From Aphidius gifuensis (taxonomy: Eukaryota > Arthropoda > Insecta > Hymenoptera > Braconidae), in assembly GCF_014905175.1 (NCBI RefSeq), contig NC_057790.1:6572001-6636000 (forward strand): a DNA stretch of 64,000 nucleotides. Direction: 5' to 3'. Positions within the stretch are counted from its first letter, which is position 1; each line of letters begins with the position of its first letter. The translations under genes were made by a program, and so were the position numbers. The notes below the pieces were generated by a model that saw nothing but the letters and a program-made list of their open reading frames with translations, was not told the origin of the DNA and searched no databases. Of this stretch, positions 23,721 to 35,909 are shown piece by piece.

Positions 23721-24519
23721 AAATAACGATAATAGACAAAAAACAATTTTGAAAAATGCACTTAATAAAATAAAACAAAAAACAACAAACTTATTGAAAT
23801 TGTAGATGAAAAATTAAAATCTTTTTAACAATATTTTTTGTTGAATATAAATATATAAAAACTGTTTTTATTTCGAATGTATTTTTAAAGTTTTCATGAA
23901 GTACAATAATTATTTATCAATTACTGCGCAAACAAAACAGTAAAAAATTCTTTTTTATTATTTAATAACTAGACCAATTAGCGCGCTTCGCTATTTATTT
24001 AATTAATTTAATAATTATTAAAACTTTCAAATGAAATTAATTTGAATATTTAAATTATTTATTTTATATTCTGCAAATGATTTTCATTATATGGAAATTT
24101 AATATCTTTTGGTGAATTTAGTTGAAATAAATAATTTCTTTTTTAATTTTTTTATATAATTTTTGGACTTTTTTTACCTTGTCATTTATTTTATTTTTTT
24201 TTTATTTTTTTTAATAACTGTCACTCATTTAGAATTAATATAAATGAAATTGATATAAAATATTCGCATGAATTTTTATATATATGTACAGTTAAATGAA
24301 AAAGGCTACTGATACAATAACAAACTCAAAGTATGTAAATGTATCTAATCATTATATGTTTATAAAAAAACATACGAAAAAACGTAACTATTCCCAAACA
24401 TATGACATCGACATTCAAGTTAAAAAAAACGACCGCGCAAGCGGGCGCTCAGTCCCGTAAGAATAAATTAGAAAAAAGTAAACGATATCGTAATAATTAT
24501 ATAATTTGATAATGTATAT
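23721..24519. other. AT-rich block repeated elsewhere
   Basis: 23850-24200 is homologous to 45445-45770. A short GC-richer patch with GCGGGCGCTCAGTCCCGTAA lies at about 24438. No gene is supported. Confidence 0.4.
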
Positions 24520-24733
24520 CTATTTAACAACCAACCATCGAGATTTAATTATTGACTTAGAAGCTTGGATTATTGACAGTTCAGAATCTTTTATGTGTAA
24601 AATGATACCATTTGTACGATTTTTAGTTGCCTCATCTGCAGCAATAACCAGGTTAATTGTAATATTATCTATACCAAGAACACTAATCTCTTTAAGATCT
24701 GGGTTATTTTTTATAAGTTGAATGATACCAGTA

Positions 24734-25728
24734 CCCAGGTAGGAATCGACGATTGGGACAGCTTCAATGTCGCTTGATTCCATGGCTTCGAAGCTTGTGT
24801 CGCTTGAATTCCAAGCGTGCGTCAAGCTTGGTAAGAGCCTGGAATGATAACCATATTTGTTTTCTGTGTCAAGCTTCGAATCCAGTTGATTACCAAGCTT
24901 CGAACGCTTGACACAAGCTGAATCAAGCTGACACACAGTCTTGCAAAAAAAATTATAAATAAATATAAATAACTATTATTATTAATTTATTATTTTGACA
25001 TTATTATTATTTACACGATCCAAGTTGAATTAACGATAATAATTTGAGCGAAAAATAAACGGCGTACTGGGGAATCGATCCTGAAGTCTCTCACGAAATT
25101 CCGATGCTCTATCACGTCAACCACCGGGGTATTATAACAGACTCACAAAAATTTTGATATGAATCAAAGATATATTCGAGACTTAATATACAGTCCTTTG
25201 TAACAGATTGGCACGATACTCAAAACCTAATAATTGCTATTTGAAATTTCTATTTACACTTTACATATATGTAGATTTAAATATTATAATTTTTTTAATT
25301 GAATATATGCACGTCAAGTCTCTGTCAAGTTTGATAAAACGAGCTTGACACAAGGCTCGTGTTTATACAAAAACAAAAAGGTTAGTAAGACACAATTATA
25401 ATGCCTGATGAATCGAAATAAATGGCATGTTTACGCTTGGATTATACCAAGCTTGTGTCACAAACTTTATAATTAATGTTGACACAAACTTGTAATCCAA
25501 GCTTGTGTCAAACTTAAAATCAATCTTGTGTCAAACTTAAAATTCAATCTTGATACAAACTTGTAACCAAGCTTGTGTTAAACTTAAAATCCAATCTTGA
25601 CACAAGACCATTTCCAAGGCTTTGTGTGAGTTTCAGATCAGACCAATAACAGGCTCGATACAAACTTTACAATAAGGTTTGAAATCAAGCTTGTGCTGGG
25701 CCTGTTAAGATCAGTTATTTATAATGAT
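24734..25728. mobile_element. 1-kb insertion with 11-bp target duplication
   Basis: TGATACCAGTA occurs at both borders (24723-24733 and 25729-25739) and once in the intact gene at 42055-43980, so it is a target-site duplication. The interior is rich in irregular copies of CAAGCTTGTGTCAAAC on both strands and contains a tRNA-like promoter (25065-25135). No terminal inverted repeat or ORF is clear. An 11-bp duplication suits a retroposed (SINE-like) element, but the tRNA-like part is in the middle, so it may be composite. Confidence 0.7.
25065..25135 (-). other. tRNA-like RNA polymerase III promoter
   Basis: On the minus strand TGGTTGACGTG (25113-25123) fits the A-box and GGATCGATTCC (25071-25081) fits the B-box with one mismatch, about 31 nt apart as in a tRNA. 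The flanks do not pair into an acceptor stem, so this is a tRNA-derived module and not a tRNA gene. Confidence 0.5.
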
Positions 25729-27450
25729 TGATACCAGTATCAGTAAGATTCTTGCAACAAGCACAATGCAATTCTTTTAATCCTTTTAATTTACTAATGA
25801 AGCTGTCAGTAATATTAGGCACGCTAACATCTAGTTTTTGTAAATTTTCCAACTTTGTTAAAGCAACGAGAGCTTTTTCAGTAATAGCACGGCATCCTCG
25901 AATGTCTAAACTTTTTAGGTTTTTACAATTATCAGCAATGGCAATAATTGTACTATCTTCCTATACGCAATTTTAAATGTTTAAGATATTGCAGTTTTGA
26001 TATCTCATCAATAACAGATGGACAAGAAAGAAAGTCACCACGGATAAGAACAGAAGCAATTTCTAAACGTTTGAGTTTTCTACAATTGTTTGAAATTGCA
26101 ATTATTGATTCGTCGTCGAGTATAACGCGACCAAGCAAAATCAAACATTCCAGATTTTCCAGCTCTGTTAACTTTTTTAAAGCAGTTTTATTCATTATGT
26201 CACGACGATTAAGTATCCTCAGATGTTTTAAATTCTTGCAATATTCAACGATTGTATTTGCTAAGTCAGGCGATATATCACAACCAATACCAAGATATTG
26301 TAAGTTTTGAAAGTTTATCCATTCTTTGAGAGGAATTTTAGCTAAACCATAAGGACCAGGTGGAATATCAAGATGTTTTAGATTTTTGCATGTACAAAAA
26401 ATAGTATATAGTGCTTCTGTAGAGAGATCAGTGTAAGCTTTATAGAAAATTCCAGGTTGCGTGCGCAGCGTTAGGTCAATATGTTCCAAATTAACCAGTT
26501 TATTAAATAAAGAACACTCCTTGTGTTGATGATACAGTTGAATGTTAAGATAAACAAGTGTTGTTTTATCTGCTATTTCATGAAGAATTTCTTCTGAATA
26601 GAGGCCATGTACTGTCAATTTTTGAAGATTTTTAAATTTTTCAAGAGTCTGAAAATAATAAAAATTTATTTAAATTATTTGTATTTAATTGATACTATTG
26701 TTTGTCACTGGTAATACGTAAACAACTACTCGGTATTCAATAACAACTTACCAAAAGGAATGTTCTATGTAGTTGCACCGGAGAAAATAAATGAATTTCA
26801 TTAATTTCTTCCGGAAAACTATTAATTATTGCAAATAGATTAATCGGTGAAAAAGGAGCATCGTATTGACAATTCACCATTATTTTTATGCATTTTAATT
26901 TATCCAACTGTGTAAATGCCCGAACAAATCGATCAGCATTATACATCAATGAATTATTGTTAAATTCACATTCAAGACTTGTTAAATTTTTACAGTGATA
27001 ACCAACAAATGGCATGATACTTGAATCGCAAATTTTTGAGAGAGACAATTCTTTTAAATATATGTCACATCTTAATAATATTTTCTTGAGGTATGATTGT
27101 GTCAACAAACGGTTATTATATGAACGTCCAATTGATGATTCACATTTGTATTTTTTAGTGTCATACCAAGCTCGTTGACATGCCTCTTTCCATTTGACAC
27201 AAACTAGAATAAAATGTAAAAAATGCAAAAATTAATAACACAAACATTGATATTTTATTAACAAAAAAAAAACTTTTTTTTGATGATAATATATACCTTT
27301 TTCCATGTCTATCCTTTCTGGTATTGGCAGCAACATGAAGATTTGTGCTAATGAGTCGTAATCCAGTGAATTGATGACAACTTTTTGATCCTTGTCATCA
27401 TCATCAGAGGTTTGTTGATCTTTCTTAATACATATTCTTTTTGCACTCAT

Positions 27451-27800
27451 TCTAAGTAAACTCTAAAAATGCTGTCGTCAACTTCGTCAAGAACCTGAGG
27501 CTTATTAAACAAACAGGGAAATATGTTGTTGAGTCCTTTTTTTTAACAAGAGTCTAAATTTTTTTTTTATAATTAATTTTAAGGTTAAAAAAACGCAGAT
27601 CACAAGTTTTTATTTTTTTTTAATACGTAATACCTTTATGTCAACAAAATCAACAAAACACCAGGTGAACTCTGGGTGAACGGTTCCCTGCAGCTTTTTC
27701 AAGTTACTCATGATTGTCGATAAGTGAAATTGTACTGGTCGACAAAATAATAGTCGTTAATTTTTCAGCTAGATGGCCGCTTATATAACAGTTGTATAAA
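27451..27800 (-). promoter_or_regulatory. Decayed promoter block of copy G
   Basis: TATATAAG is kept (27780-27787). The leader donor, the CACGTG and the inner TATAAATA seen in sister copies are all altered or missing, in line with a dead gene. Confidence 0.4.
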
Positions 27801-29786
27801 AAAATTATAACGCAAAAAATTATATAATTATATGACACATGTTATATTTGAACATCAATTTTCCTCTGTTGGAGGACATGATCAGTTTTTATTTGAAAAT
27901 GTTTAGCATCGATTTTTTCATTTTAAAATTCATTTTTTTTTGTTTATTCGTTTATTCATCTATCTATCATTCATACATTTACAATTTATATATTTGTTTA
28001 TTTAATTACCATTCATTAATTAGTATCGCTTTCATTCACTCTTGTTTTTTGTTGTTGATAATTACTCTAGTTTGAAAAAAATTTATAATATATAATGTTT
28101 ATTTAATGTTTTTATTGTTGACAGATAATAAAAGTATTGCTAAAATGTCGAAAGTATAGTTAAGTTGTCAGATTAAAACATATTGTCATAGGATTTTATA
28201 TTTTCATTACTTTATTGTTATTTAATTTGACAAGTAATTTCATTTTCAATTTAAAAATGAACAAGTTTATAATTATTGGTAATTTATTTTATAAAATTAT
28301 AAAAATATATTTGATATGAAATTTACATCAAGTATGAGAAAAAAAAATAATATCTTACCAAAAAGAAAAGAATGCGAAAACACTACCGAGCCTTCTTATA
28401 CAGTGAATAGAGGTAACCTCATCCCTCGGTAATTTTATAAATTCATTCAAAATATGATCATGACGATAAAACTGAATGATTTTTATAATTTTAAATTCTA
28501 TTGTATGAAGCTTTGCTACAAAAAAAAACCAAATTATTTAATAGTTTATTTAATTTTTAATAATTAAATGAGTTTCACAACTTTGCGTTTTTACGTTAAA
28601 AAACAGATAAATTTCTTTTCTCTTTCATACTTGCGAATACTTGACTTTTTTTTTCGTTGGGATTATATTTACTGTCAAAATTTTTAACATTAAAAAAAAA
28701 CTCGGCAAAAATTTAGTCATGCTATCAAAGATATAGATACATGTCCTCGATTCTCAATGATAAATTGAAATGACACTAATTAGTTACGTAATACCTGCAG
28801 GTTTTTGTTTATTTTTTCAAATAAAAATATTTTTGTATCAATAAATATTCATTTTATGTTGATATATATTCTCAAATTTTTTTTGTTGATATGGATTAGA
28901 GTTATGCAAAACTCTGTTTCGAATACAATTTAAAATTTTGTATTTTAATCGAAAATACAAAATATGTATTAGTTTTTAAAATAATCAAACTGTTAGATAA
29001 TGATTTTCAATTGAAAAAATCTATTTGATAATTTGATTGAAGCAACTGGCAGTAAATGAGTGACCAATGCCAAAAACAAAACATTCATTGAGAAGCTAAT
29101 ACAAAGTTTTTGTATTTAAATGCATCAAATTGTCTATCAACTTAAATTGAATTTATTAAACCTCTAAATTCAACTATCGTATTACAATTTATCAATACTA
29201 AAACTCTAAATAACAATGTTAAATGTATTTGCCTAAAAAAATAGTTTTATCGTAACATTGAAATCGTATCTTAATGTAATATACCAATTGTCCACAAATA
29301 ATTATCTGATAAGAAAAATTAATTAATATTTTTCAAAGTTCTATGGAAATTTGTTTTTTTATTTTATTTTTTTAGTTATAATTATTTTTTTAATATTTTT
29401 TTGAACATGAAAGTATGTGATTTTTTTTTAATTTAATACAAATATATTTGTTATTTTATATATTTATTATTATTTTTTACATTTTTCATCTTGTAAAGTT
29501 TTATTTATTTTAATACTACTGTCATTTCCTTTGTTGTTGGAAGTAGTATACATTTATATAATAAAAGATGAATTGACAAAAAAAAATTAAAAGGGAACAA
29601 AATGAAGAGTAAATGTTATAATCAACAAAAGTAAAACAGGGGAAAAGCACAGAACTGATTAAGAATTTCAGATGCAAATAGTTGAGTGAACATATTTCAA
29701 AGAAAAAAACCTTGTTTTCTGGAGAACAATTGATAAATTACATAATCATCAATGCCACCTTTCTCATAAGAATCACTGTCTTTTCT
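27801..29786. other. AT-rich intergenic DNA with repeated debris
   Basis: 28850-29230 is homologous to 45890-46320 and 61460-61880, a degraded stretch with protein-like words (for example KMHQIVHQLG in the second copy) but stops in all frames. 28130-28350 repeats the 11230-11450 region. No intact gene. Confidence 0.45.
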
Positions 29787-30773
29787 CTAATCTGTATCGG
29801 TGTCATCATAACTATCGTGATCACCATTTGGATTGATCAAATAAGCAGTGTAGATTTGAACTGAGTACTCGTTTTTAAGCTGAGGTCTTCTACTGTTTCC
29901 GATTTGAGTTGTTAAATAGATTTCTTTAAACTGTAAAACACAGTGTTTGGTGAATAATTTGTGTTGAACCTCAAACTCCTCATCAACAAGGTCACTAAAA
30001 TATTTTTCTTCATCTGGTTCATCACCGTCATAAAAGTCGTCTTTTAATTCATGAACTGTTGTAACTTGACTTAATGGAGAACTATCTTCAACTGCTACTT
30101 TAATAACTTTATATGTAGCTCCAATATCATCACGTAAACGTTTATTAAATGCAGCATCACGATGTTGATAATAACCAAGTAAGATATTTACTTTTCCTTT
30201 GCAATAGTCAATTGTATAATCCAATAGTCTTTTGTAATGTTCATCAGGAAAATAAATAACAGTGTTATTGGATCCAATGACATTTATTCGCTTATGATTA
30301 AAATCATAAACATTGAAAACCAATGATAAACGATTGCCACTTAAAACTTTAGTAACTGAAGGTTCCAATCTATTATTAAAATAAATAAATCTTAATGTTG
30401 ATTTATCCATATCTTTTTCAACATTGTCATCACCAAAACAAAAGTCACCACCAACACATTCTGATGGTAATAACAAAATTAATGTACCTTTTAAACCTTG
30501 ACGATATCCTTGATGATGTGAAGCTTTAAAATCACCAGTTTTGTAATAATTTAATGTACTTAATGTACTTAATGGTTTTGTTGTAGGTAATTCATCAATG
30601 AATCCTTCAATATTTATTGTCTTGAGTATTTTACTGATATCCAGACCAAATATGTTAAAATATATTGTTTGTTTGTATTTACAACAATCCATGTCAATGT
30701 TTTCACAATACTGTAATGATTTATCTAAGTGTGCATAATTATCTTGAGTAATGTTCATTGCATCCATTCTCAT
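29787..30773 (-). CDS. 2-oxoglutarate/Fe(II) oxygenase-like protein, altered active site
   Basis: A 328-residue open frame. The core NYYKTGDFKASHHQGYR...GTLILLLPSECVGGDF...LSGNRLSLVFNVY matches the double-stranded beta-helix of prolyl-4-hydroxylase-like oxygenases. The 2-oxoglutarate-binding Arg (R148) is present. The HxD pair reads HHQ (86-88) and the distal His position appears to be Pro138, so iron binding is probably lost. The C-terminus is acidic (DHDSYDDTDTD). The frame continues upstream with protein-like sequence (SIRVGKVNTGK) until two stops just after a TTTCTATAG acceptor near 30902, so the true 5' end is uncertain and the gene may be a truncated pseudogene. The start given is the first in-frame ATG. 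Confidence 0.6.
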   Translation of the reverse strand: MRMDAMNITQDNYAHLDKSLQYCENIDMDCCKYKQTIYFNIFGLDISKILKTINIEGFIDELPTTKPLSTLSTLNYYKTGDFKASHHQGYRQGLKGTLILLLPSECVGGDFCFGDDNVEKDMDKSTLRFIYFNNRLEPSVTKVLSGNRLSLVFNVYDFNHKRINVIGSNNTVIYFPDEHYKRLLDYTIDYCKGKVNILLGYYQHRDAAFNKRLRDDIGATYKVIKVAVEDSSPLSQVTTVHELKDDFYDGDEPDEEKYFSDLVDEEFEVQHKLFTKHCVLQFKEIYLTTQIGNSRRPQLKNEYSVQIYTAYLINPNGDHDSYDDTDTD

Positions 30774-30959
30774 GTTAGCAACAAATAGCGTAATTTTTTG
30801 ATTTTTACCAGTATTTACTTTTCCAACACGAATGCTCAGATCACAAACACTTTTAATCTCATTAATAATGAGTCATTATTGTCCAGCTTTTTTTTTTATC
30901 TATAGAAAAAAAATTACAAATTAAAACTAAATCATTCAAACAACGTTCAACGTTGCATT

Positions 30960-31326
30960 CGAATAATATACTTACCAAGATAAATAATATTTTGAAAGTT
31001 AAAAATATGATTAAAGAGCATATGTTGATGGATTGAGTCTGAACATAAGGAAATAATGGTATTTATTTACATAAAATTATACTTAATGTTGATTTATTTC
31101 TAGACAATTTTTTTTTTTTCTTTTAGTATACATACAAAGACAATGTCGTGAGATTTAAATAATATAAAAAATTACAGAACGTCATATTTTGGCTTTTTAA
31201 GTGCCACTTGTTAATCATTTTTAACTAAATATTTTATAAAATGTTTTCAAGTATAAACTATTTTGAATTTAATCAAAAAAAAATATATACTTAATAAATA
31301 ATTTATCAAAAGTATTAACTAATAAA
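30960..31326. repeat. Duplicated segment upstream of the oxygenase-like ORF
   Basis: 30965-31200 is homologous to 62335-62570 (shared word CATATGTTGATGGATT). On the minus strand it holds a possible earlier exon (MLFNHIFNF...) ending at a GTAAGT donor near 30976. It may be the 5' part of the oxygenase gene, copied elsewhere without the rest. Confidence 0.4.
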
Positions 31327-31484
31327 AGCTCTTGCTCCTGGAGTTAATTTAGACGATCTTGTATGAGATTATTAATTATTATTATATAAATAAGAAGAAA
31401 CATCTATAATCATATGATTTTTTTTTTTCGGTTTGATGACTGACGCGCTTTGTTTCTGAGGATGTATATTGTATATAGATTTAA
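31327..31484 (+). pseudogene. Last-exon fragment of the unidentified gene
   Basis: Reads APGVNLDDLV and a stop at 31366, the same C-terminus as at 16085-16198 and 46747-46858. The following bases match the 3' flank at 16199-16325, and the match stops where the foldback element begins. Confidence 0.45.
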
Positions 31485-32402
31485 TCAAACAAAAAACAAA
31501 AATAAATTTTTGTACAAAAAGGAGAGTCAAGTATTCGAAATTATTATTTTTTTTTTTTTAAACATACAAAAAAAGAGAATATCAAAAAAGTCAAGTACAA
31601 AAGTACTAATTTCTTTAAAAATCATTGACCCATATGAATGGTCTTAACTTTTGACAAAATTTTATACTTGACCCCGCCCGGTTCTTCCCAAATAAAGTTT
31701 CAAGCCTACACACTTTTATAATTGTTTATAATATTGACGACGGATATCTATTTATACATAATGTACATCTTTCATATATCATGCAATATGCATTATTAGA
31801 AGGGGGATAAGCTTATACCGACTTTATGCATTATTATTTATGCTTATACCCACTCTATGCATTATAGATTAAAAGCGCCCCTACATTTTACTTTTCGAAC
31901 TATATTACTGACGTCATTTTTTGCCGCTTAACAACGATTTCAGAAAAATTTGAAAAAATTTTTTCACACATTTCTCCGTATGGGTTAATTTTAAAGAAAT
32001 TCAGACTAATCGTGGAGAAATACAAAGTAATCGCGGAGAAATATTTTCACGAGTGGTTGGCTAAGTATGATAGTTCAGTATGACATACGTATTATGTTTC
32101 ATATTCGTATTAATCAATTTGATACAGATGAAGTGCTTCTACTTTTCACTTCTTATTGATGAGTCTAAATTTGTGTGAAAGACTCAAAATTTTATTTGAA
32201 AGGAACCGGGCGGGGTCAAGTATAAAATTTTGTCAAAAGTTAAGACCATTCATATGGGTCAATGATTTTTAAAGAAATTAGTACTTTTGTACTTGACTTT
32301 TTTGATATTCTCTTTTTTTGTATGTTTAAAAAAAAAAAAATAATAATTTCGAATACTTGACTCTCCTTTTTGTACAAAAATTTATTTTTGTTTTTTGTTT
32401 GA
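31485..32402. mobile_element. Foldback element with ~200-bp terminal inverted repeats
   Basis: Left arm (31485 to about 31685, starting TCAAACAAAAAACAAAAATA) is an almost perfect inverted copy of the right arm (about 32205 to 32402). The arms end inward at GGGGTCAAG/CCCGCCCGGTTC. The 520-bp centre has no ORF. No target-site duplication can be read with confidence. Confidence 0.8.
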
Positions 32403-32569
32403 CAGTCTTTTGATCGTTTACAATTAAAAATAACAACATATCATACGTCCTGATCATCAAAATAAACAAGGTGTTCAAAGCTTGTCTATTTTAGACTACC
32501 CCATACAAAAAATATAGAGAATTTTAGACAATTTTAGAACCCCATAAGAAAAATAATTGTAAAATTTTA

Positions 32570-33159
32570 TACCAACTGAACGTAAGAAATCTGGTCGATT
32601 TGATAAAAACTGATAAAAACGCAAAGACCGTAAATATCAATTATGCTTTAAATATATATTACCGCAACGAAAAAACCTGATTTTTTTTTAAAAAAAAGCT
32701 CGACATTGATCTATGGGATCATTACTATAAACCTCAGCATCCTCATTCAACTCTATCATATTTTAATTAAATTTCTAAAAGATTAGAGACAGAAGGGGAC
32801 AAAATATTTGATGTATAATAAGGCACGGTAGTAGTTACCCTGGTAGAAATATTTCTCCGCTATTACTCCGGCTTTTTTCGGCATTACTCCGTTTTTGGCC
32901 CATTTCCGGAGAAATTACTCGGGCATGAGATTAATGTCAGAAAAATAAATCTGCCACTACTTTTATACCGGAATAATTTCTCCGCCATCAACCTCATGCC
33001 GGAGTAATTTCTCCGGAAATGGGCCAAAAACGGAGAAATGCCGGAATAATGCCGGAGTAATATTTCTACCAGGGTAACTCTCATAATCACACATATTCTC
33101 ATCAACACAAATACGTTTCTTTCTCATACTTGACTCAAGGCACTACCGTGCCTCTTGAT
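32570..33159. repeat. Dispersed repeat copy 1, with a nested MITE
   Basis: The same ~345-bp sequence stands at 35536-35879 in the same orientation. It ends with AAGGCACGGTAGT...ACTACCGTGCCTC, a 12-13 bp inverted pair, and a fragment of this end recurs near 45405-45440. Copy 1 is longer only because of the element at 32838-33074. Confidence 0.75.
32838..33074. mobile_element. TA-flanked MITE nested in dispersed repeat
   Basis: A 237-bp near-palindrome with ends CCCTGGTAGAAATATT and inverse, flanked by TA on both sides (32836-32837, 33075-33076). The arms contain repeated CCGGAGTAAT words. The paralogous repeat at about 35785 lacks it. TA duplication suits the Tc1/mariner superfamily. Confidence 0.75.
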
Positions 33160-33479
33160 AAATAAGTAAACAAACATACTGAAAAACTAAAAAAAAATAA
33201 CCTTTTAAATATTAAAAAAAAATTAAGACTCAACTAAAACTAAATAAAGATAATTTGTATTAAAACAAAACCAAAAGAAATTTTTTTTACAATTTATTTA
33301 TTGTCAATTTTTGATTCCCCAATTTTCTTTTTTCTTAAAAAAAGTATATACAAATATCTACTGAATGTTGTTCCTCAACTGAACAATAGTTATCACGTGA
33401 AATTGGTATTTATTTATTTTTTTTTCTTTCACACGTTGATTTTTATGCCATCTAGGTTTATTGTTGTAAAAAAAGAGTG

Positions 33480-35250
33480 AGTGTTGTTTTTTTAATAAAT
33501 ATAAACATGATTCTAAACATGATGATAGTTTAATATGTGGTCTAATAATTGTATTATTTCTATCAAATGATTGTCTATTTAGTTCAGCTGCTTTTTTATC
33601 ATTTTCATATGTATTAACTTTATCTTTATTAATTGCACTATTAAGTGGTATTGGTAATGGTAATAAATATTCTGGTCTATATGAATATTTTACTTTACCA
33701 GAACTACTATATTCTTCAACTTTAAATTTAAAACAATCAATTGTTGACGATTTGATGAAAAACCAGGATGTCCACGTGATATTAAATTTTCAAACATTCT
33801 TGGTGATATACCTTGACGATTATAATCTTCATTATTTAATTTAATTTATTATTATTTGGTTTGATTGAATATTTACCAGATAATAAACCACAACCAAGTT
33901 TTGATATTTGTGTATCGAAATTATTTGCTGGATCATTATAATTATCATTAAATATATTAACTGATTCATTAACTTATTTTTTAATAAAATCTGGTATTAT
34001 AAATAATGTTTGCATAACACAATTTAAATAACATAAATTACCAAGATTATTTAAACCAGTATAACCAGCACCATAAATTGGTATTAATTTACTTGATGCT
34101 TCTTGTAATGCAACCCATTCACCAAATTTTTGATTTGAATCAAGCTCAAGTTCAACCATTGATTTTTCAGTTTTATCCATATTTGAAATACTGATACCCT
34201 AATGTGATAAATGTATTATTAAATTTGGATCATCAACCATATCATTTTCATCATATGAATAAACATCACCATTACCTTTTTTTGTTATTGTACCTAATTT
34301 AACAGCAAGTGGATAACCAGTTGTACGATAATGCTTAATTACATGATCATTAATCATTACCACCAGTACCATTAAAAAATTTACGTCCACATAATATACT
34401 ACCATCAGTTAAATTTAACCATAAATTTTGTGTCAAATCACATTTTTCACATTTCCAATTACTTGGTGGTATTTTTTTACCATTATTTAATTGTGGCAAT
34501 GTTGTTGCATGTCTAAAAATTCAAAAAAACAAATAAATATTTATACTTAAACTTATTATTATTTTTTTGTATAATTACTTTGTTATTATTCTTGCTTTAC
34601 CATCCCATGTACCAGCTAATGCTTCTCTTTCAGCAATTTTAATTGCTGATTCAGCTTCTAATATTCCAGTAATCGATTTTATTATCTGTAAAATTAATTT
34701 TGATATGTTTATTTATATTTCAATTTGTATATTATTATTAGCGTTATTTATTTATACCTGTTCTGGTAAATCAACTGATGGATATATCATACTTGTAAAA
34801 TTTGGTAACATTATTATTTCATAAGTTTCATTATATTTAACAAAGTCACGACTAAAAACAAGAAATGTTTTCAAACTGATGAATAATCCATTTGGTGATT
34901 CCTTGAATAATATAAATTAAATAATTTATAAATGTTTTTTTTTCATGTTTAGAAGTATAAATTAAATAATTTATAAATTTTTTTTTTTTCATGTTTAGAA
35001 GTATTTATAAATTCATTATTTTTAAACAATTATTTTACCGGTGTATCAAATGAAAATACACTTTCATCCTTGTAAATTTATAAAATGATAATTTGTAAAA
35101 TAATAAATAAATAAATGAACAAATGATACATACCTTAAATATTTTCGGTGGATGTTTTGTATGTATATATAAAATAAAATATATTTGTCATGAGATGCTG
35201 AATTTCTTGATGACATTTTTCAGGACCATATTGACAAGCAACTCTTGAAT
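33480..35250 (-). pseudogene. USP5 / isopeptidase T pseudogene, introns retained
   Basis: Successive minus-strand pieces match ubiquitin-specific protease 5: DESVFSFDTPESPNGLFIS (about 35060-34850), the LAGTWDGKARIITK piece (34588-34687), the zinc-finger UBP region (WKCEKCDLTQNLWLNL), then TGYPLAVKLGTITKKGN, DVYSYDEND, and the Cys box NLGNLCYLNCVMQTLF with its catalytic Cys, then ISPRMFENLISRGHPGFSSN and a later VEEYSSSGKVKYSYRPEYL. There is a TAG after HLSH (near 34198), a frameshift near 34360, a stop after IPDFIKK, and a deletion after SSNRQQ. Introns (for example 34515-34587) show it came from genomic duplication, not retrocopying. It is flanked by direct repeats. Confidence 0.8.
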
Positions 35251-35535
35251 GTTTTTTATATGCTGTCAAGAATCATGAGTGCATTTTGGGATTTTTTTTA
35301 CTGAACTATGAGCTCATCATAAACAATATTCATTTATATTATTTATTTATATATTTATGTTGTTTATGTTGTTTATTTTTTTTCTCACATTTAACTGCAT
35401 TTGACGTGAGAGTCAACATATTCTGGAGGTTATGTTATTATGAATGAATATCAATAAAATAATAATAAAATTATGCAGTGCAGCCAATATAGCAACACAA
35501 AAAAAGAGAAAAGAAATAATTGCAAAGTTTACCAT

Positions 35536-35879
35536 TACCAACTGAACGGAAGAAATCTGGTCGATTTGAGAAAAATGAAAAGACCGTAAATATCAAAATT
35601 ATGCTTTAAATATAATTGAGCAACGGAAAAATCTGATTTTTTTTTTAAAAAAAAGCTCGACATCGATTTATGGGATCATTACCAAACCTCAGCATCCTCA
35701 TTTAACTCTATCATATTTTAATTAAATTTCTAATAGATTCGCGACGGAAGGGGACAAAATATTTGATGTATAATAAGGCACGGTAGTAGTAGTTAAAATC
35801 TCATCTCACACATATTCTCATCAACACACATAAACTTTCTTTCTCATACTTGACTCGAGGCACTACCGTGCCTCTTGAT
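35536..35879. repeat. Dispersed repeat copy 2
   Basis: The direct copy of 32570-33159 without the nested MITE. Together the two copies bracket the USP5 pseudogene. Confidence 0.75.
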
Positions 35880-35909
35880 TCAATCTTCTTGTATTTATTT
35901 TTTCATTAA

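Larger units (their letters stand above)
24520..27450 (-). pseudogene. F-box/LRR copy G, broken by insertion and frameshift
   Basis: Exons 1 (27297-27450) and 2 (26752-27203) are normal. Exon 3 starts at 26648 and reads well to about 25970. There, 11 nt are missing relative to copy I (42490-42500), shifting the frame. A 995-bp insertion (24734-25728) then separates the tail (24520-24733, GIIQLIKNNPDL...). The promoter has also lost the leader donor. Exon 3's opening (GLYSEEILHEIADKTTLVYL) is nearest to copy I. It could only make a truncated F-box/LRR protein. Confidence 0.85.

Noticed and set aside
25065..25135. tRNA gene
   Set aside because: The A and B boxes are present but there is no acceptor stem and no convincing anticodon arm; it lies inside a mobile insertion.
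33480..35250. Functional USP5 gene
   Set aside because: There are several in-frame stops, a frameshift and a deletion within the catalytic domain.
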